In this document: in pieces, positions 48,386-62,456 of the stretch
Layout of the letters: each line of letters begins with the position of its first letter
Numbering within the stretch: the stretch's first letter is position 1
DNA from: Tubulanus polymorphus
Lineage: Eukaryota > Nemertea > Palaeonemertea > Tubulaniformes > Tubulanidae
Direction of reading: 5' to 3'
Length of the DNA stretch: 64,000 nucleotides
Assembly: GCF_964204645.1 (NCBI RefSeq)
Contig: NC_134026.1
Span: 31,226,150-31,290,149 of the forward strand
Position numbers and translations under genes: made by a program
Notes under the pieces: model-generated
Told to the model about the DNA's origin: nothing
Database searches by the model: none
Seen by the model: the letters and a program-made list of their open reading frames with translations, nothing else

Positions 48386-50282
48386 TTTTGATATGTTGTT
48401 ATTCATCTAAACGAACAGAACATTCACCAATAAATATTCGATTAGAGAAAGAATTTTCTATAAATCACTGATTGTTTACATTACACAGATAAACATATAT
48501 AATTATATACGTCATCAGATAATTGTCAAGACTTGATGATGATGATTTGTTTATACGGTTATGCATGTTCGTGGATACTTTGTTTGAATGTAGTGTAGAT
48601 ACACTCTGTGGTAGGCCTACATATCTGATGATACATTGTATCATTAGGTGTATTTTTGTAGTTTTGGTTTGGATACTCATGTATTGATGATAAAAGGACT
48701 AAAAGGAATCAGAAATGTTTCCTCTAGCCGATAATTATTTATCATCTTGACTCAATCCTAATAGTCTTTTTCATCTTCGGGATATAAGCTGGAGGAATAC
48801 TTTGAAATATTCCAAATCAAACACCATATTTTTCTTTCATATAAAATCCCACACTAGAAATAAAAGAGTCAGAAATGTTTCCATGAGCTAAATGAAATGA
48901 GCTAAAAGTTTATTCGACGTTTCAACAGTGTCTTCTAAGGGCAGGTTATCAGGGAAAAAGGCGAATACCTCGGGGCCGTTTTGTGCCCGTTTTTTAATAG
49001 TGCTAAGTGACCCTTAATAGTCACGTGTCCATCTCCAGATCTGCCCGGATTTCTAAAACCTTTAACACGCTAATACGTGATCAATGTGACTATGTTAGTA
49101 AAGATAGGGCTAAAAGATCGCGGCCTTTAAGTAGTAATTTTGTACAAATTGATGTAAAATTAGCGAGAAGAAAGGTATTCCCCTTGTGAGTCATGAGACG
49201 GTACCGCCGACAATACAGCAGAGAAATTAGTGAACCCCGCACCTTCATAGCAATCTCCTGTCAAGACACAATGGACTAGCGATTATCAGACCGTAGAAAC
49301 CCATCTTATAAGCAGATGACTCATTTAAACATATTGGCACTTAGGATCCAATTAGATCACAGTGCATGGATGACATCCCTCACCGGTCGCCAATCAAATT
49401 TCCACAATTATGAAATTACTAAAACTCATATCAGACGCGAAATTGTCGCCTAGATACAATTTCACCTGGTGACCATCAGTCAACTAATATGCGTGACGTA
49501 GTACCTTATTCAGCCAATCAGAGGACACGGTATGAAAAGACCCATGAATCTGACTGTTCGGTTAGAGAATGCTTTTACCCATATTCAGAGATTCGAAATT
49601 CCAATTGAATATTTTACACACAAGATGAGTTTAGAATATGAACATGGCCTGCATCGTTTAATTCTTAAATGAATATCTTGAGGACCAGAATATATTCGAA
49701 CTGTTTCATTTTTTTTTGGGGGGGGGGGGGGGATAATACTCCGTGAACCCCCAAGGTCAACCACCGTATTTCATGATTTAGAGTGAAACCTTTAGATTGG
49801 ATAGATCCCCGCCTGCCCTATACGTGTCTGAAGTCAGAAACAAAAGCCCATAAAACAAACAAAACTACACTTAAAGATGCCTCGAATTCTAAGAGGCTAC
49901 GGTAGGATTTTATCTCATAAAATCTCATAGAGAAATAATAGAACTCAAGGCCGTATAACCCACCCCACAAATAAATTACAGTTTTAGCATAACCTGTGGG
50001 AAGGTCTATAGAAACTAATCTAGAAATCTTCAATAAATCAGTAAACAACAGAACCACTCATATCTGAAGCACCCCCTAGCACCCGGTCAATGTGAACCAC
50101 CCTAGATTCCAGGTAAAATACTTGTTTGTGATAATAACAACAACTGAATACAATGTGTATATCCTACAATATAAAATACAATGTATTGGTACAGGATAGA
50201 TACAAGTAATATTTCTAAACAATTCTAGAATGTGTAAGAGCCGTAGAAATAGAGATAATGGTTTCTATCGATTAGCTACGGA

Positions 50283-50628
50283 TATACCCCCGGTTTACTG
50301 GCTCTCATTGATCAGAAATACCCCCGGTTTACTGGCTGTCATTGATCAGAAATACCCCCAGTTTACTGGCTGTCATTGATCAAAAATACCCCCGGTTTAC
50401 TGGCTGTCATTGATCAGAAATACCCCCGGTTTACTGGCTGTCATTGATCAGAAATACCCCCGGTTTACTGGCTCTCATTGATCAGAAATACCCCCGGTTT
50501 ACTGGCTCTCATTGATCAGAAATACCCCCGGTTTACTGGCTCTCATTGATCAGAAATACCCCCGGTTTACTGGCTCTCATTGATCAGAAATACCCCCGGT
50601 TTACTGGCTGTCATTGATCAGAAATAAA
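50283..50628. repeat. 34-bp minisatellite, ten copies
   Basis: AAATACCCCCGGTTTACTGG followed by CTSTCATTGATCAG, ten nearly perfect copies. Confidence 0.95.
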
Positions 50629-51649
50629 CTCGTCTTTTTTGTTCCTGTTATCTATTACTTTGTAGCAAGGATTCAACCATAAATTGCGTTCAACAACAAA
50701 AACAAAATAGAAGAACATCTTTTAACGATAACAGAACAATATCGATTTATCTGTTCGCGTGTAAAATAGCAGCATGTCACGTCACGTGACTGAGTCTGCC
50801 AGACTAATTGACGAAAAGAGCTGTTCTCAGCGTCAAATCCGAGAACAATGTACGCGTACGATCCCGGCGTCTTAATACGTCGATCAAACTGTTAAATTTC
50901 AATCACCGGTACTACACATCACCGTTTAGAATCATCATGCGAATTCGAAATATAGATTGCTGATTTTTTTTGGTGACAATGTCTCGATAATCGCTGATTA
51001 GATTCAGCACCTGATCGAAAATGACGCCATTTTGTTTTAAGCCGCCATTGTTGTTGTCAACAATATAGGCAGCTACCAAAAATGCTGATATCTAATATTA
51101 TGTTCTGCTTTCGCTGCAGTCAACAATAGGAAACCTCCCATGATACTGCGCTCCGACTGAAGATTCCACTTGTGGCAAGTGAAGATCCACCAGGTGTCGC
51201 TAGTAGTAACTCGGTCTTCCACGTCTCTGTCATTTTCAATATTTCAGTATATATACCATATTTACAATCAACACAGAAAATATAAACTTTTCTTCGTAGA
51301 ATATAACAAAATAATTAGCAATGCTGCACATGTTATACACTATTTACAATATATCGGGGCCTACAAACTGACAGACTTAATGCTCGTCACGCCATCTAGT
51401 GGGATAGTTACTGATCCATTAAGTATTGATAAGTCGTTTAATTATCTCGTCGGAAACAGGCAGAGTTTGTTTCGATGCATTCATTTTATTATCGAAAACA
51501 TCGCGTGCTAATGAGGAAACTGACGAGAATAGAGAAAGAAGAGGATACAAGTTGCTATTGTCAGTTATTATAATTGACACGTGATATGTTCATTCAGTGA
51601 GGATTACACCATCGTTTGGTTCGTTAACGGTGTGATGTACAACTTCAGG

Positions 51650-52548
51650 AGGTAGATAGAGAGAGAGATAGAGGGAGATGGTACTGGTACATAAAGCTCT
51701 CCTCGGGAAATACCGTGTGGCTGCCCTCAGGAGGTAGAGATCGATAGAGGGAAGGAGAGGGAGGGAGGGAGAGGGAGAGAGTGAGGGGGAGAGAGGGAGG
51801 GAGGGAGAGAGGGAGGGAGATGCTCTCCTCAGGAAATACTGTGTGGTTGCCCTCAGGAGGTAGAGATAGATAGAGGGAAAAAGAGGGAGGGAGAGAGGGA
51901 GGGAGGGTGGGAGGGGGAGAGAGGGAGGGAGGGAGAGAGAGGGAGGGAGATGCTCTCCTCAGGAAATACTGTGTGGTTGCCCTCAGGAGGTAGAGATAGA
52001 TAGAGGGAAAAAGAGGGAGGGAGAGAGGGAGGGAGAGAGGGGGAGAGAGGGAGAGAGAGGGAGAGAGAGAGAGAGAGGGAGGGAGATGCTCTCCTCAGGA
52101 AATACTGTGTGGTTGCCCTCAGGAGGTAGAGATAGATAGAGGGAAAAAGAGGGAGGGAGAGAGGGAGGGAGGGTGGGAGGGGGAGAGAGGGAGGGAGGGA
52201 GAGAGAGGAAGGGAGATGCTCTCCTCAGGAAATACCGTATGGTTCCCCCTAGGAGGTAGAGAGAGATGGAGGAAGAGATAGAGATGGAGGAAGAGAGAGG
52301 GAGGGAATGAGGGAGGGGGAGAGATGGAGGGAGGGAGAGAGAGGGAGAGTGAGAGGGAGAGAGTGAGGGGAGAGAGAGAGGGAGGGAGAGAGAGAGAGGG
52401 AGGGAGGGAGAGGGAGAGAGGGAGGGAGGGAGAGGGAGGAGAGCGATGGAGGGAGGGAGAGAGATAGAGGGAGAGAGAGATGGAGGGAGAGAGGGAGAGA
52501 GGGAGGGAGATACTCTCCTCAGGAAATATCGTGTGGTTCCCCTCGGGC
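51650..52548. repeat. GA-rich satellite with complex higher-order units
   Basis: Purine tracts (GGGAGGGAGAGA) are interrupted five times by a fixed segment containing CTCTCCTCAGGAAATACTGT and GGTTGCCCTCAGGAGGTAGA. Mixed simple and complex units give blocks of roughly 125-180 bp. Confidence 0.9.
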
Positions 52549-52944
52549 TGAAGCGATAATAGCGAGCATGAGCATTTAGCCTTCATCATCTCGACTCACG
52601 TTCTGCAGACGCGAAGAAAATTCTACCAAATTGCTGTTATTTCAAAACACTTTTGCTTTTACGGTAGAAATTGCCTCGATTGACTGTCAGTCGGTGTGGG
52701 TAACGCACTGGTGAGACCTTATCGTCAACTCCGTGACGAATCGGTAAAACACAGGACAGATAGTACTGTATACTTTGTAAAACTTGTCAGGGCGAGATTT
52801 AAAAACTACATTAAGTACTTCGTGTTTACTGATCTACACAACTCCTTCATTACCCAACCCTGACAATTTACTCTTCAATTATATAACCATTGATGAAACA
52901 TTCTGAGTCCGGCATTTAAAGTTCCTGCTCACTTAAACATGAAA

Positions 52945-53088
52945 AGAGTCCGAAATGTTTCCTTGAGCTAGTGTAGTTTATTCAACGTTTCCACTATATC
53001 CTAATAGTCATCTTCAGGAATACTGTATTCCTTGAGCTAGTGTAGTTTATTCAACGTTTCGACTTTATCCTAATAGTCATCTTCAGGA
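52945..53088. repeat. Two more copies of the 68-70 bp repeat
   Basis: Same unit as 41,532-41,945, about 11 kb away, directly abutting the palindromic element at 53,087. Confidence 0.85.
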
Positions 53089-53197
53089 CCCAGTTCCACA
53101 GTTGTGAGTTAGAGTTAACTCTGAGTTAAAGTTAGTTCATTTTCAATGTTTTAACCCAGGGTCAAATCTTAACTCAGAACTGTGGAACTGGACCCAG
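53087..53197. mobile_element. 110-bp palindromic element (MITE-like), best-preserved copy
   Basis: Begins GGACCCAGTTCCACAGTTGT and ends with the near-complement AGAACTGTGGAACTGGACCC. Arms extend through GAGTTA; the centre reads AGTTCATTTTCAATGTTTTA. No clear target duplication. Its arms are the unit of many minisatellites in this window. Confidence 0.75.
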
Positions 53198-53884
53198 GAA
53201 TACAGGTCTATGATAGGATATAGTCGAATTATCTTCAGGAATACTAGTGTTGTCCTCATTAACCATTGATACCAATATTCCTGAAGATGATCCTCAAAAA
53301 CATCAAATAGATAAAAGCTTTGAAACGTCGGTTCAAGAAAACATTTCAGACTTTTTATGCCCAATGTTGAGGGAATTCATATATTATATGTATTCGTCCT
53401 TCAGTTCTTGTGACTTCGTAATTTTGGAAACCAAGTAAAAACTTTAGCTGCAGGCTTTATCTGATAATCCATCGTCACCAGTAGAACAAGGCGGCAGCCG
53501 ATAATTTACTGGTCGTCGAAGTGTAATAATGAAATCATGTAAGGCGTCTTGTATCATGATTAAAACAAATTGAAGTAGAATATCATTGTTTCCTGAGTTC
53601 ATTCAGACGAACTGATAAAACTAATGTTTTCATCAGCTGCGATCTTATACAGCTTCTAAAATCTAATTATTACACTCTATATCAACATCTAATCCTTTAA
53701 ACATCATTAAATAATGATCATGTGACAGTTTTTAGATACCGCTCTCTAAGAGTAAAAGAGTCAGAAATGCTTCAATAAAGCATTTGACAACAACCAAACC
53801 TGACAACCGGTAACCAGTCACCACACTGACTGGTTACCGGTCACCGCACTGACCAGACAAACTTACCAACTCTGTCAATCACTA

Positions 53885-54195
53885 CCGATCTATGGTCTAG
53901 TGGTTAGCATGCTCGGCTGGTGTGCTTGTGGTTGTCGGATCGAGTCTCGCTAGGGTTCGGGACGACCCGCAAGGCTAGGGTTAGGGTTAGGGTGGAACGA
54001 GCTAGGGTTAAGGCATTTACTGCTGGTCTGTTTTTGGTAAATGTGTGTTTCTCTCAATTTTTTGCCAAATGAAAGCGGGTGAATACGCGGAATGAAGTCA
54101 CCACATCTATTCTGACTGGTCACCAGCTAAATGGTTAGATCGTGACCTGGTTCGTGTGCTGGAGGTCCCGGGTTCGAATACTAGCATCACTGCGT
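53885..54195 (+). other. tRNA-like box sequences and short telomere-like tract
   Basis: 53,893-53,950 has TGGTCTAGTGGTTAGCATGC (A-box-like) and GGATCGAGTCTCG (B-box-like). 54,128-54,182 has TAAATGGTTAGATCGTGACC and CCCGGGTTCGAATACTAG. Neither gives a closed cloverleaf, so these look like tRNA-derived SINE heads or decayed tRNA copies. Between them, at 53,974-53,993, is GGTTAGGGTTAGGG. Confidence 0.45.
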
Positions 54196-55810
54196 ACATA
54201 GGGATGAACAACTTTTCCTCCGATTTTATAAAACAATCTTTTTAAAATGAACTGTCCTGTAACTTATCAACGCCTTCAGGGATTTTATCGTGAATCCCAA
54301 AAACTGTGGCAACTCAACTCAGAATGAGAATGACAGAAGTTATTAAAAGTTTCTGTACACTGAAAGATGATAAGAATGGCTGGTTATATGCAAGATATAC
54401 CGATACTGAGAAGCGAAGGAGCAGTCCCTCCCTCGAAGCACCGGAGCAGTCCCTCCCTCGGGTTTCAATTAACGAAAGAAAGAAACAGCAAGAATTGTTG
54501 ATACGCGGAAATAATTATTATATAGATATAATTAAATGATTACCCAGTGCTGAAATGTGCAGTGCGATACAGGACCCTGAAGTAGAGGAGGTATATCTAC
54601 TGGTGGTGAGATCATACAATGGTATTATGGTAATTAAACGGGCTACAAGTCTATGCATCTTCAGGCTGTGTTTGTATGTACTGAATACGAAGATTAATAT
54701 ACGACTTATGATATATTGCTTCAAGACATGTTCTTGACTTCATTACAGTGATGAGTATTCAGACTCGCTGACTACTGGCGTGTGATTAGTTATTGGGTCC
54801 ACTGACCCAATAAACAGCGCTTCCAACAACTCGCATTTCCAACTGAGACAACCTTGAAACAAGATAAACTTACTTAAAACTTTATTGAAGCCTTGAAAAA
54901 TATCGTCGACAATGTATGAAAGATCGAATACACATATTTGTCAATGATCAATAAAGTTATTTTAGATTTGAATGTATCGACAATTGAATTGAATTGATCG
55001 GCCACCAGTCGAGCCCCAATTTTGATGACGTAGTGCACAACGACTCACACAATATTCTAATTCCTTGAAAATTCATTGAATAGACGTTAGAAATTTGATT
55101 AATAACAAAATTAACGCAATTTTCCAAAGTTTTGATTGTTATTTTAAAACGCCCCAATATTGATGACGTAGACTGTACTGAGTGAGGGGATATGATGATC
55201 CCAAAAACGCCTGTGTCTAGAAAACTATCTTTATCCTAAATTCGGTTTCTTGAACTAGCTTTCTACCTCAGATAAATTCATAAGTTAAGCTTATGTCTGA
55301 AACGATCCGTAATTTTGATTGCGCCGCTAGCTATTTGGGAGTTCCCGCACAACCGCCGTGTCAGCAGACGATATGTTTTATGCCAATCACATGTGATCGT
55401 GGACGGGTTTTGTTTAGGAAATACGTCACGGTTGGCTGATAATAGCATTTGACTGATTAAAACAATAGGCAGTGAGCTAATGTCATTTTCTGTTGATTAG
55501 ATCAGAAGATCTTTTAATATATGACTCATCATTAACGGTTCCTAGCTCGGTATACCGCGTGAGCATCGCCCACCGAGTCATATTATGAAAATAGAAACAA
55601 TAAGCGATGTCTGAACTCGGCGAGTTTTTATGCACGGTTCGATCGGCTGACCGGACCGGCGGTAAATTTAGCAAATAAATCAATTTGTTACCGGTTCGCC
55701 TCAGAGGCGCAGTCAGCCCTCTGAGGACTCGTGTAAGGTAATAATCTGGCACGTGAAATGCGTGATAAACAGATAACACGATAAAGAGATGGAGAATTCC
55801 GTGAAGAATT

Positions 55811-55997
<187 letters not shown>

Positions 55998-56127
55998 AAT
56001 TATTAAGTTCGGTAATTTGTATTCCGATTGAATAATGTGACATTCTGGGCATTACTAAAAAAACCTAAACATTGCTACCAGTTTTAGAGGGTCCAGTTGT
56101 ACAATTGTGACTTAAGTCCAAGATTTG

Positions 56128-56500
56128 TGTTTATTCTGTAACTGATCTTAAGTTGTTAGATTGGCTATAGAACCAAAATGAGCTTAGACTGGTCTCAAGT
56201 TGTTAGATTGGCTATAGAACCAAAATGATCTGAGACTGGTCTTAAGTTGTTAGATTGGTTATAGAACCAAAATGAGTTTAGACTGGTCTTAATTTGTTAG
56301 ATTGGTTATAGAACTAAAATGAGCTTAAACTGGTCTTAAGTTGTTAGATTGGTTATAGAACCAAAATGACTTTAGACTGGTCTTAAGTTATTAGATTGTT
56401 TATAGAACCAAAATGGGCTTAGACTGGTCTTAAGTTGTTAGATTGATTATAGAAATAAAATGAGTTTAGACTGGTTGTCTTTAAGCCATGACTGTGCGAA
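56128..56500. repeat. Left arm of large inverted repeat: 51-bp units
   Basis: About seven units of TTAAGTTGTTAGATTGGTTA, then TAGAACCAAAATGAGCTTAG and ACTGGTC. Confidence 0.9.
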
Positions 56501-57139
56501 TGGGTGCTGTACCACCACCAGTGACCGCTCCTCACAATCACCCTTGAACTTTCACAATCACCCCACGTCCATGACCGATACCGACCACAGGAAAGTTACA
56601 GTAAAATCATCGGCAATTTTTATTCACATTGAATAAATGCGAAAGTTATCGACATATTGACATTGATTTCTGTCGTGTGTGAAAGTTTGTTTCTACCTTA
56701 AGGGCCTCTGGTAGTGTTTTACTTGTAAATATTGTCAAACTTTATATCGATGGAAATATTGATTTGAAGGATGTTTCGAATTACTCGATGGAAGAGATGT
56801 GGTAATCAGGATCGCGAGTTATTTGAACTGTGTATAGAAGAAGCACTTTATATCACTTGATAGAAGAAAGAAGTTTATACCGCCTGAGCGCTTGATTATG
56901 TTACCAGTACCCGGTAGATGATGATGTAATATTGGCTTTATTTACCGGCATTTCTGGTAATAAAATTAGGTAACCTTTGATTGATTATAAACCAAGCGTT
57001 CATACAATAATGCATATTCCACAGATTGAAAGATGCTTCTTCAAACTCATATATAAAACTGGTGATCAGTTGGGAAGTAAAGAGAATAACAAAACCGAAA
57101 TCTTTCCTTGAGTTTATTCGACGTTTCGACTTCATCCTA

Positions 57140-57490
57140 TGAGCTTATTTTTGTTCTATAACCAATCTAAGAACTTAAGACCAGTCTAAAGCCATTTTGG
57201 TTCTATAACCTAACAACTTGAAGACCAGTCTAAACTCATTTTGGTTCTATAACCAATCTAATAACTTAAGACCAGTCTAAACTCATTCTAGTTCTATAAC
57301 CAATCTAACAACTTAAGAGCAGTCCAAGCTCATTTTGGTTCTATAACCAATCTATCAACTTAAGACCAGTCTAAACTCATTTTGGTTCTATAACCAAAGA
57401 CCAGTCTATGCTTATTTTAGTTCTATAACCAAACTAACAACTTGAAGACCAGTCTTGCAAGACGACTTCTGGACTTGAGTCATGACTGTG
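57140..57490. repeat. Right arm of large inverted repeat: same units, opposite orientation
   Basis: About six units of CTCATTTTGGTTCTATAACC, then AATCTAACAACTTAAGACCA and GTCTAAA, the complement of the 56,128 array about 640 bp away. Confidence 0.9.
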
Positions 57491-57779
57491 CAACCAAACC
57501 CTGTAGTTTTGACATCGCCCTGACATAAACCGTTCAATTCTAGCATGTTATTTGTAACCCAAGTTGACTGTAGATACGGCCGCGTGAGATCGCGACCTCG
57601 CAATATTCTGTGTCCATTAAACCATCTGTAAACGTCAAATAGAAACCTGATTGATGTTCTTACAATCATCTAGCTATTTTTGATTAAGAATGAGTGACAA
57701 GTCGTGTTCGGTATTTTATCTGACATTGATGGCAGTGGAAGACACTTCGTGACAATAACTCGATACATTTACTTCTCTC

Positions 57780-57937
<158 letters not shown>

Positions 57938-60900
57938 CATCGTTACTAAAACTACTGACATCATTTTGATTATTAATGGAACATCAAAGATTTTTACAAC
58001 GGAACTCAGTCGATTGTTTAGTGAATGAATCACCGGTATCTGTGTGGTTGTTGTTAGTTAGTGGTGAAGTAGTATCGAATCCCGATACTACTCGATACTA
58101 CCCGATACTACCCGATACTACCCGATACTACAGACCTGGCTGAAAACATCATTTACTAATCACTAAAAGATCCCGACCCTTAATATCGATAGACGTATCT
58201 CAGACACAATCCAATTCAATCAATCTTTATTGAACCGTTATAGAATAAAGCTGAAACGTTGCTCAATAATATATTCATTTTATACAGAACTTTTTTGGAC
58301 TTAATTTCTGGATTTTACTCGGTCATTGTGAGCTACCGTATAAAATCTGACAAGCTGAATAAAATCTACGAAGACATGTCATTGTGAGCTGCCGTATAAA
58401 AACTGACACTCATGAAGAGTTGGTGTCTCATCGGTCAGGTGACCACTTAGCTCTTATAAGGAAATATAAAACGCGAAAAAATGTCGATGAATTTGAGTGT
58501 TAGGATTATTGATAACGGACCAGTGGTCCATTAATGGGCGGACTGAAATCCGTCTTGTTGTTTTGAGAGGCGGTATTTGTCGCTATAATCAGCGACGTCT
58601 CTGATTCAAAGTCGTGTTGACTAAAGGCCATTTACACTGCAAATTACGAGCCTGTAATCCAGTGTTCCGGTATCAATCGGGCAGGATCTCTTCCGTGCGT
58701 CGATACCATTGGACAATAGACTACAAGGCTTAAACCTACAAGATATCGGAACCGGAATTCACCGTGATGAGATTCTCAAAAACGATACCGAGAAGAATCT
58801 CTGAGAGTCTCGGTTTTGATGGGTGAGGATTTGGCACGTGTACACAACGGATTCTGCTCGAGTCAAACGGGATTACAGTCTTAACGACGGTTGTTAGCAG
58901 ACGCGCTCTTGAACAACGACTCATCACGATGACCTTTCTTTCTACGAGTATGGGGAGTCCAAGGATACGTGGAGTCAATGTTAATCGCGTTCTTAATCAA
59001 GGATGAAACGTGGAGGAAACTGGTTTTAACCTGGAGTCGAATCAGTAAAACGTAGGCACAGATAGTACTTTGTAACATTAAAAAATACCAGCTTTCGCTA
59101 CTAGGGTTTAAAAGCAGCTTCATTAGCCCCAGATCCTCCCCGCCAGCCCCAGCCTCAGATCCTCCCCGCCAGCCCCAGCCTCAGATCCTCCCCACCAGCC
59201 CCAGACTCAGATCCTAATTTATGAGATTAAAATTAATCGCCCAGAAATCGTTTCACCCTTGAAATCATTCTGTGATTAGGTTTTTAAGATAGCCCGGAGC
59301 GTGGCGGAGGTCTTTGTCTCGTGGGCGGCTAGTCGGAGACTAAGTCGAATGTTTTTTTCCAATTCTTTCTCGGTAAATTGACCATAAGAATCAGACGGCT
59401 AACGCTACAGCTGTGACCGCGCAGTGTTAATACTGTCGGAACAAAAGCGACCTCCCGATAGGAAATAAGACCATTAGCAATACGTGAGATGTCAAATTGA
59501 AGACCGCTAAAATCAATTAGGAAACATTATTTTGCACTCAATACAGTAATTATTAATTTCAGCTTGTCTTTGATATGGACAGAAGGGTGGAGGGAGGGAG
59601 GGAGGGGGGGGGGGTAATATACGGTTTATTATTGTAAGATTCCGGCTTGTTCATTCTACCGGACTCTTTATTGTTTAAGTACATCTCGGTCCTCCGCCAT
59701 TTTCAGACATTTCTAATGAATGGATTTATTTTCAAGTGAAATAATGACAGTCGTTGTAACAAATGATGACGTCACGCGCAGTGGGGTTGGGGTTTAAACC
59801 GAGTCCGCCGAGCTCGATGACGTCACTCGCGCAGCCTCTATTGGCGTTTTCAATAACGTCACGTGCCTCCAAACGGCCAGTGTGACGATGCTGAGTCAAT
59901 TAAATCTGTGACAATCAAAACAAATTAGAAATATACCAATGACAACGCCCCCTGTGACAGCGCCCCCTGTGACAACGCCAGCGGAAAGGTTAAAATTGAA
60001 TTCAACTTCCTGTTTATCTGAGGTTATCACAAGTCACCAACACTGACACATCTTTTAGTCAATACCACTGGATTCCACTCATCAAAGATTCCTTCAGACT
60101 CGGTGACAACTTTAGACCCTCTGTATTCCCCTCATCAAAGATTCCTTCACACCCGGTGACAACTTAGACCCTCTCGCAATCAATTTGTCAAAGACAAAGC
60201 GTCCGAAATTAAATTGGAGCGCGTTCACTCAGCCAGAAATTAAGATGATTCAGAATGACAAACAGCTCTTCTATTAGCCTCAAATTGGATTAGATTGTCT
60301 TGTATTTTTGTTAAAATGTCGCCCGCGGCCTCGTTTTGACAACAGTTCCCGCATTTTGTATCGCGCGGAGATGATTGGAGCGATGAATTTATGCGCTGAG
60401 AACCCAGTCCCCTTTAGGGCTGATCACGAAAATACTGATGAAGAGTTGTTGAATTAAGTACTGCTTTAAGAGGCATCAAAAGTGACAATTCCCCCGGTCA
60501 CAGGAAACAAGAACCTGACAGTCATAAATGACTGGAGATAGAAAATGCGGCGCGTGAATCTCGCGAGAAGTAACGAGAAGTAACGAGATCATCATACACG
60601 ACGCGCAGATAAAATACATAAACATTGAAACATATTCCTGTCACAGGACGGCTCCCACGAGGAGACGATAGAACCAGCAGAAAGGCATCATTACTTATGC
60701 AATTCTTGTTAGACGCAACCATAACAATTCTGGACGTTGTGTGTGTATTGTAATTAGTGACATATAGATTAATCGCGTTAATGGCTATTGAGGGAGAGAC
60801 GTGTTACCAATGGGTAAAATCCGATATGTGTGAGAGACAGCCGGCTGACAAATGGACATCCTGTTATAAACTCCGTTACAATTCAATATGTAACATCCTG

Positions 60901-61089
60901 TCGTCTGCGAATTGATTTCCGGTCAATGGATACCGATATGTTTACACATATAGGTGTCTAATCAAAAGAGTTCCAGGTCTTTCATCGTCTATGATATTCA
61001 TATCTGAATATTGAACGTGGTCTGATGAACTTAGCCGAGGTAAGATTGGCCTGAAATGACCGTGACGATTTATAGACCATTTCCTCACG

Positions 61090-61228
61090 CTTCCAATAAT
61101 ACCTACCTCCGGTTAAAAGGTGTTGCTATGACGCGTTATTTTTGTGAAAAATTCGAATTTCGCTCAACAATATCGTATCATAGCAATGTAATAACTCATC
61201 CACAAACCGGAGGTATTATTGGAAGTTT
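61090..61228. repeat. Inverted repeat with 21-bp arms
   Basis: CTTCCAATAATACCTACCTC then CGGTT at the left and AACCGGAGGTATTATTGGAA then G at the right, about 95 bp apart; one arm has a short insertion. Possible tiny MITE. Confidence 0.7.
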
Positions 61229-62005
61229 CAAAATGGTGCCGCATACCTCACGGTCATGCTAGATATTTCGAGGTTGGAAAGACGACGGTTTTGTGGATTT
61301 GTCAGATCAGATCAGATTCAAATGAAGAACGTGTGAATGTGAATAAGAAGTTGAGGCTGAATGCCGTGTCACAAGAGGCTAATCTCATTAAGGGCGTCTC
61401 AACCAGAGGAAACAGCACGGTTTGTAAGTGACAGCGTTATCTTCTCACCAACATTCCTCATGTTTAGTTACTGGCATTGTCTCAACGGATTAGCACCGAG
61501 ATTCATTTCAAGCGACATGGCGAACATTATCGTTCCGAACCCATGACATCATCGCCGGTATCCGCGCGGAGTGGAATCCCGTGGTCTCCTCGGATCACGA
61601 CACCGTTTGAAACAGACGAGTGGTTTTTGGTATGCCGAGCAACAACAAAACGATTCAGACAAAAGCATTTGGTGTAAAAGTAAATTTTCATGTGCTGTTT
61701 GAAATCCCTGATCGATGTCGTCTCCAGTGTCATTAGTCAAACAGATTGTAACTCGCTGAGAGGCAGGGCACATCTGACTCATCATCGCAGGCTCAGCAGC
61801 AGCAGCAGGCGTCAGCTCCTCCCTCTCGCCTCCAGACAGAAACTACTGAACCGCGCACTTTAACCGTCGCGAAGAAACTGCCTCTCTCACCCTGAAGACA
61901 ATATCTCGTGACAAAGCAAAGAAGTCATCCTCAGTTTTACAGACTTTCAAAGTTACTGTCATCTACAGCCTTTTAGTTTTATCTGTTAAGCTCGTTTGTC
62001 TAAAT

Positions 62006-62122
62006 ATGGCTCGAAGTTTTGGAGTGGTATTAGGTGCTGCTTCTGACAACGGCACAACAAGAACGCCATTGCGGGGGCTGGACCCTCAAGAAAAACGACA
62101 TATTCTGAAAATCATTTTTTGA
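62006..62122 (+). CDS. Possible small ORF, 38 aa
   Basis: ATG to TGA coding MARSFGVVLGAASDNGTTRT and 18 more residues ending KIIF, followed by AATAAA at 62156-62161. No family recognised and no neighbouring exon. It may be chance or the remnant of a larger gene. Confidence 0.15.
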   Translation: MARSFGVVLGAASDNGTTRTPLRGLDPQEKRHILKIIF

Positions 62123-62456
62123 ACGGACAGATTATTTAAACAATGTTTTACAAGAAATAAAAAGTTAAAAAAACATTTTTCTCTTTAAGAAAAACTGAAT
62201 CCATGTTTAGCTTGAATTGTCTCAGACCTTGCACCTTGCCGTTTGCTTGGTGACCTCCGAGTAATCATTTTGTACAATGTATTTCGTGAATCAAAATTTT
62301 CTTTTGTTGAGAAAATGAATCATATCTATCTGTGTAAATACATCGCGAGACAAAGTTGCTCAAAAGTTGGTTGAATTTAACCATAACAGAAAACCGTTTG
62401 CAAAGTCGCAACTCTTGTCTACAACTCTTTCCATCAACTTTTGAACAACATTTTGA

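Larger units (their letters stand above)
41022..55780. other. Gene-poor region, part 1
   Basis: No exon with a recognised family or convincing coding signal on either strand. It may be 5' intron of the sulfotransferase gene or intergenic. Contents are the repeats listed separately plus unique AT-rich DNA. Several 60-110 codon frames (for example near 46,240, 51,170 and 54,306) show no domain and no neighbouring exon signals. Confidence 0.5.

Noticed and set aside
47968-48471. 167-codon Ser/Leu/Pro frame in CT-rich DNA, and the matching frame at 52,119-52,589
   Set aside because: Low-complexity polypyrimidine translation.
51170-51511. 113-codon + strand frame
   Set aside because: Longest non-repeat frame in the right half, but AT-rich composition, no recognisable family and no flanking exon; left as unsupported.
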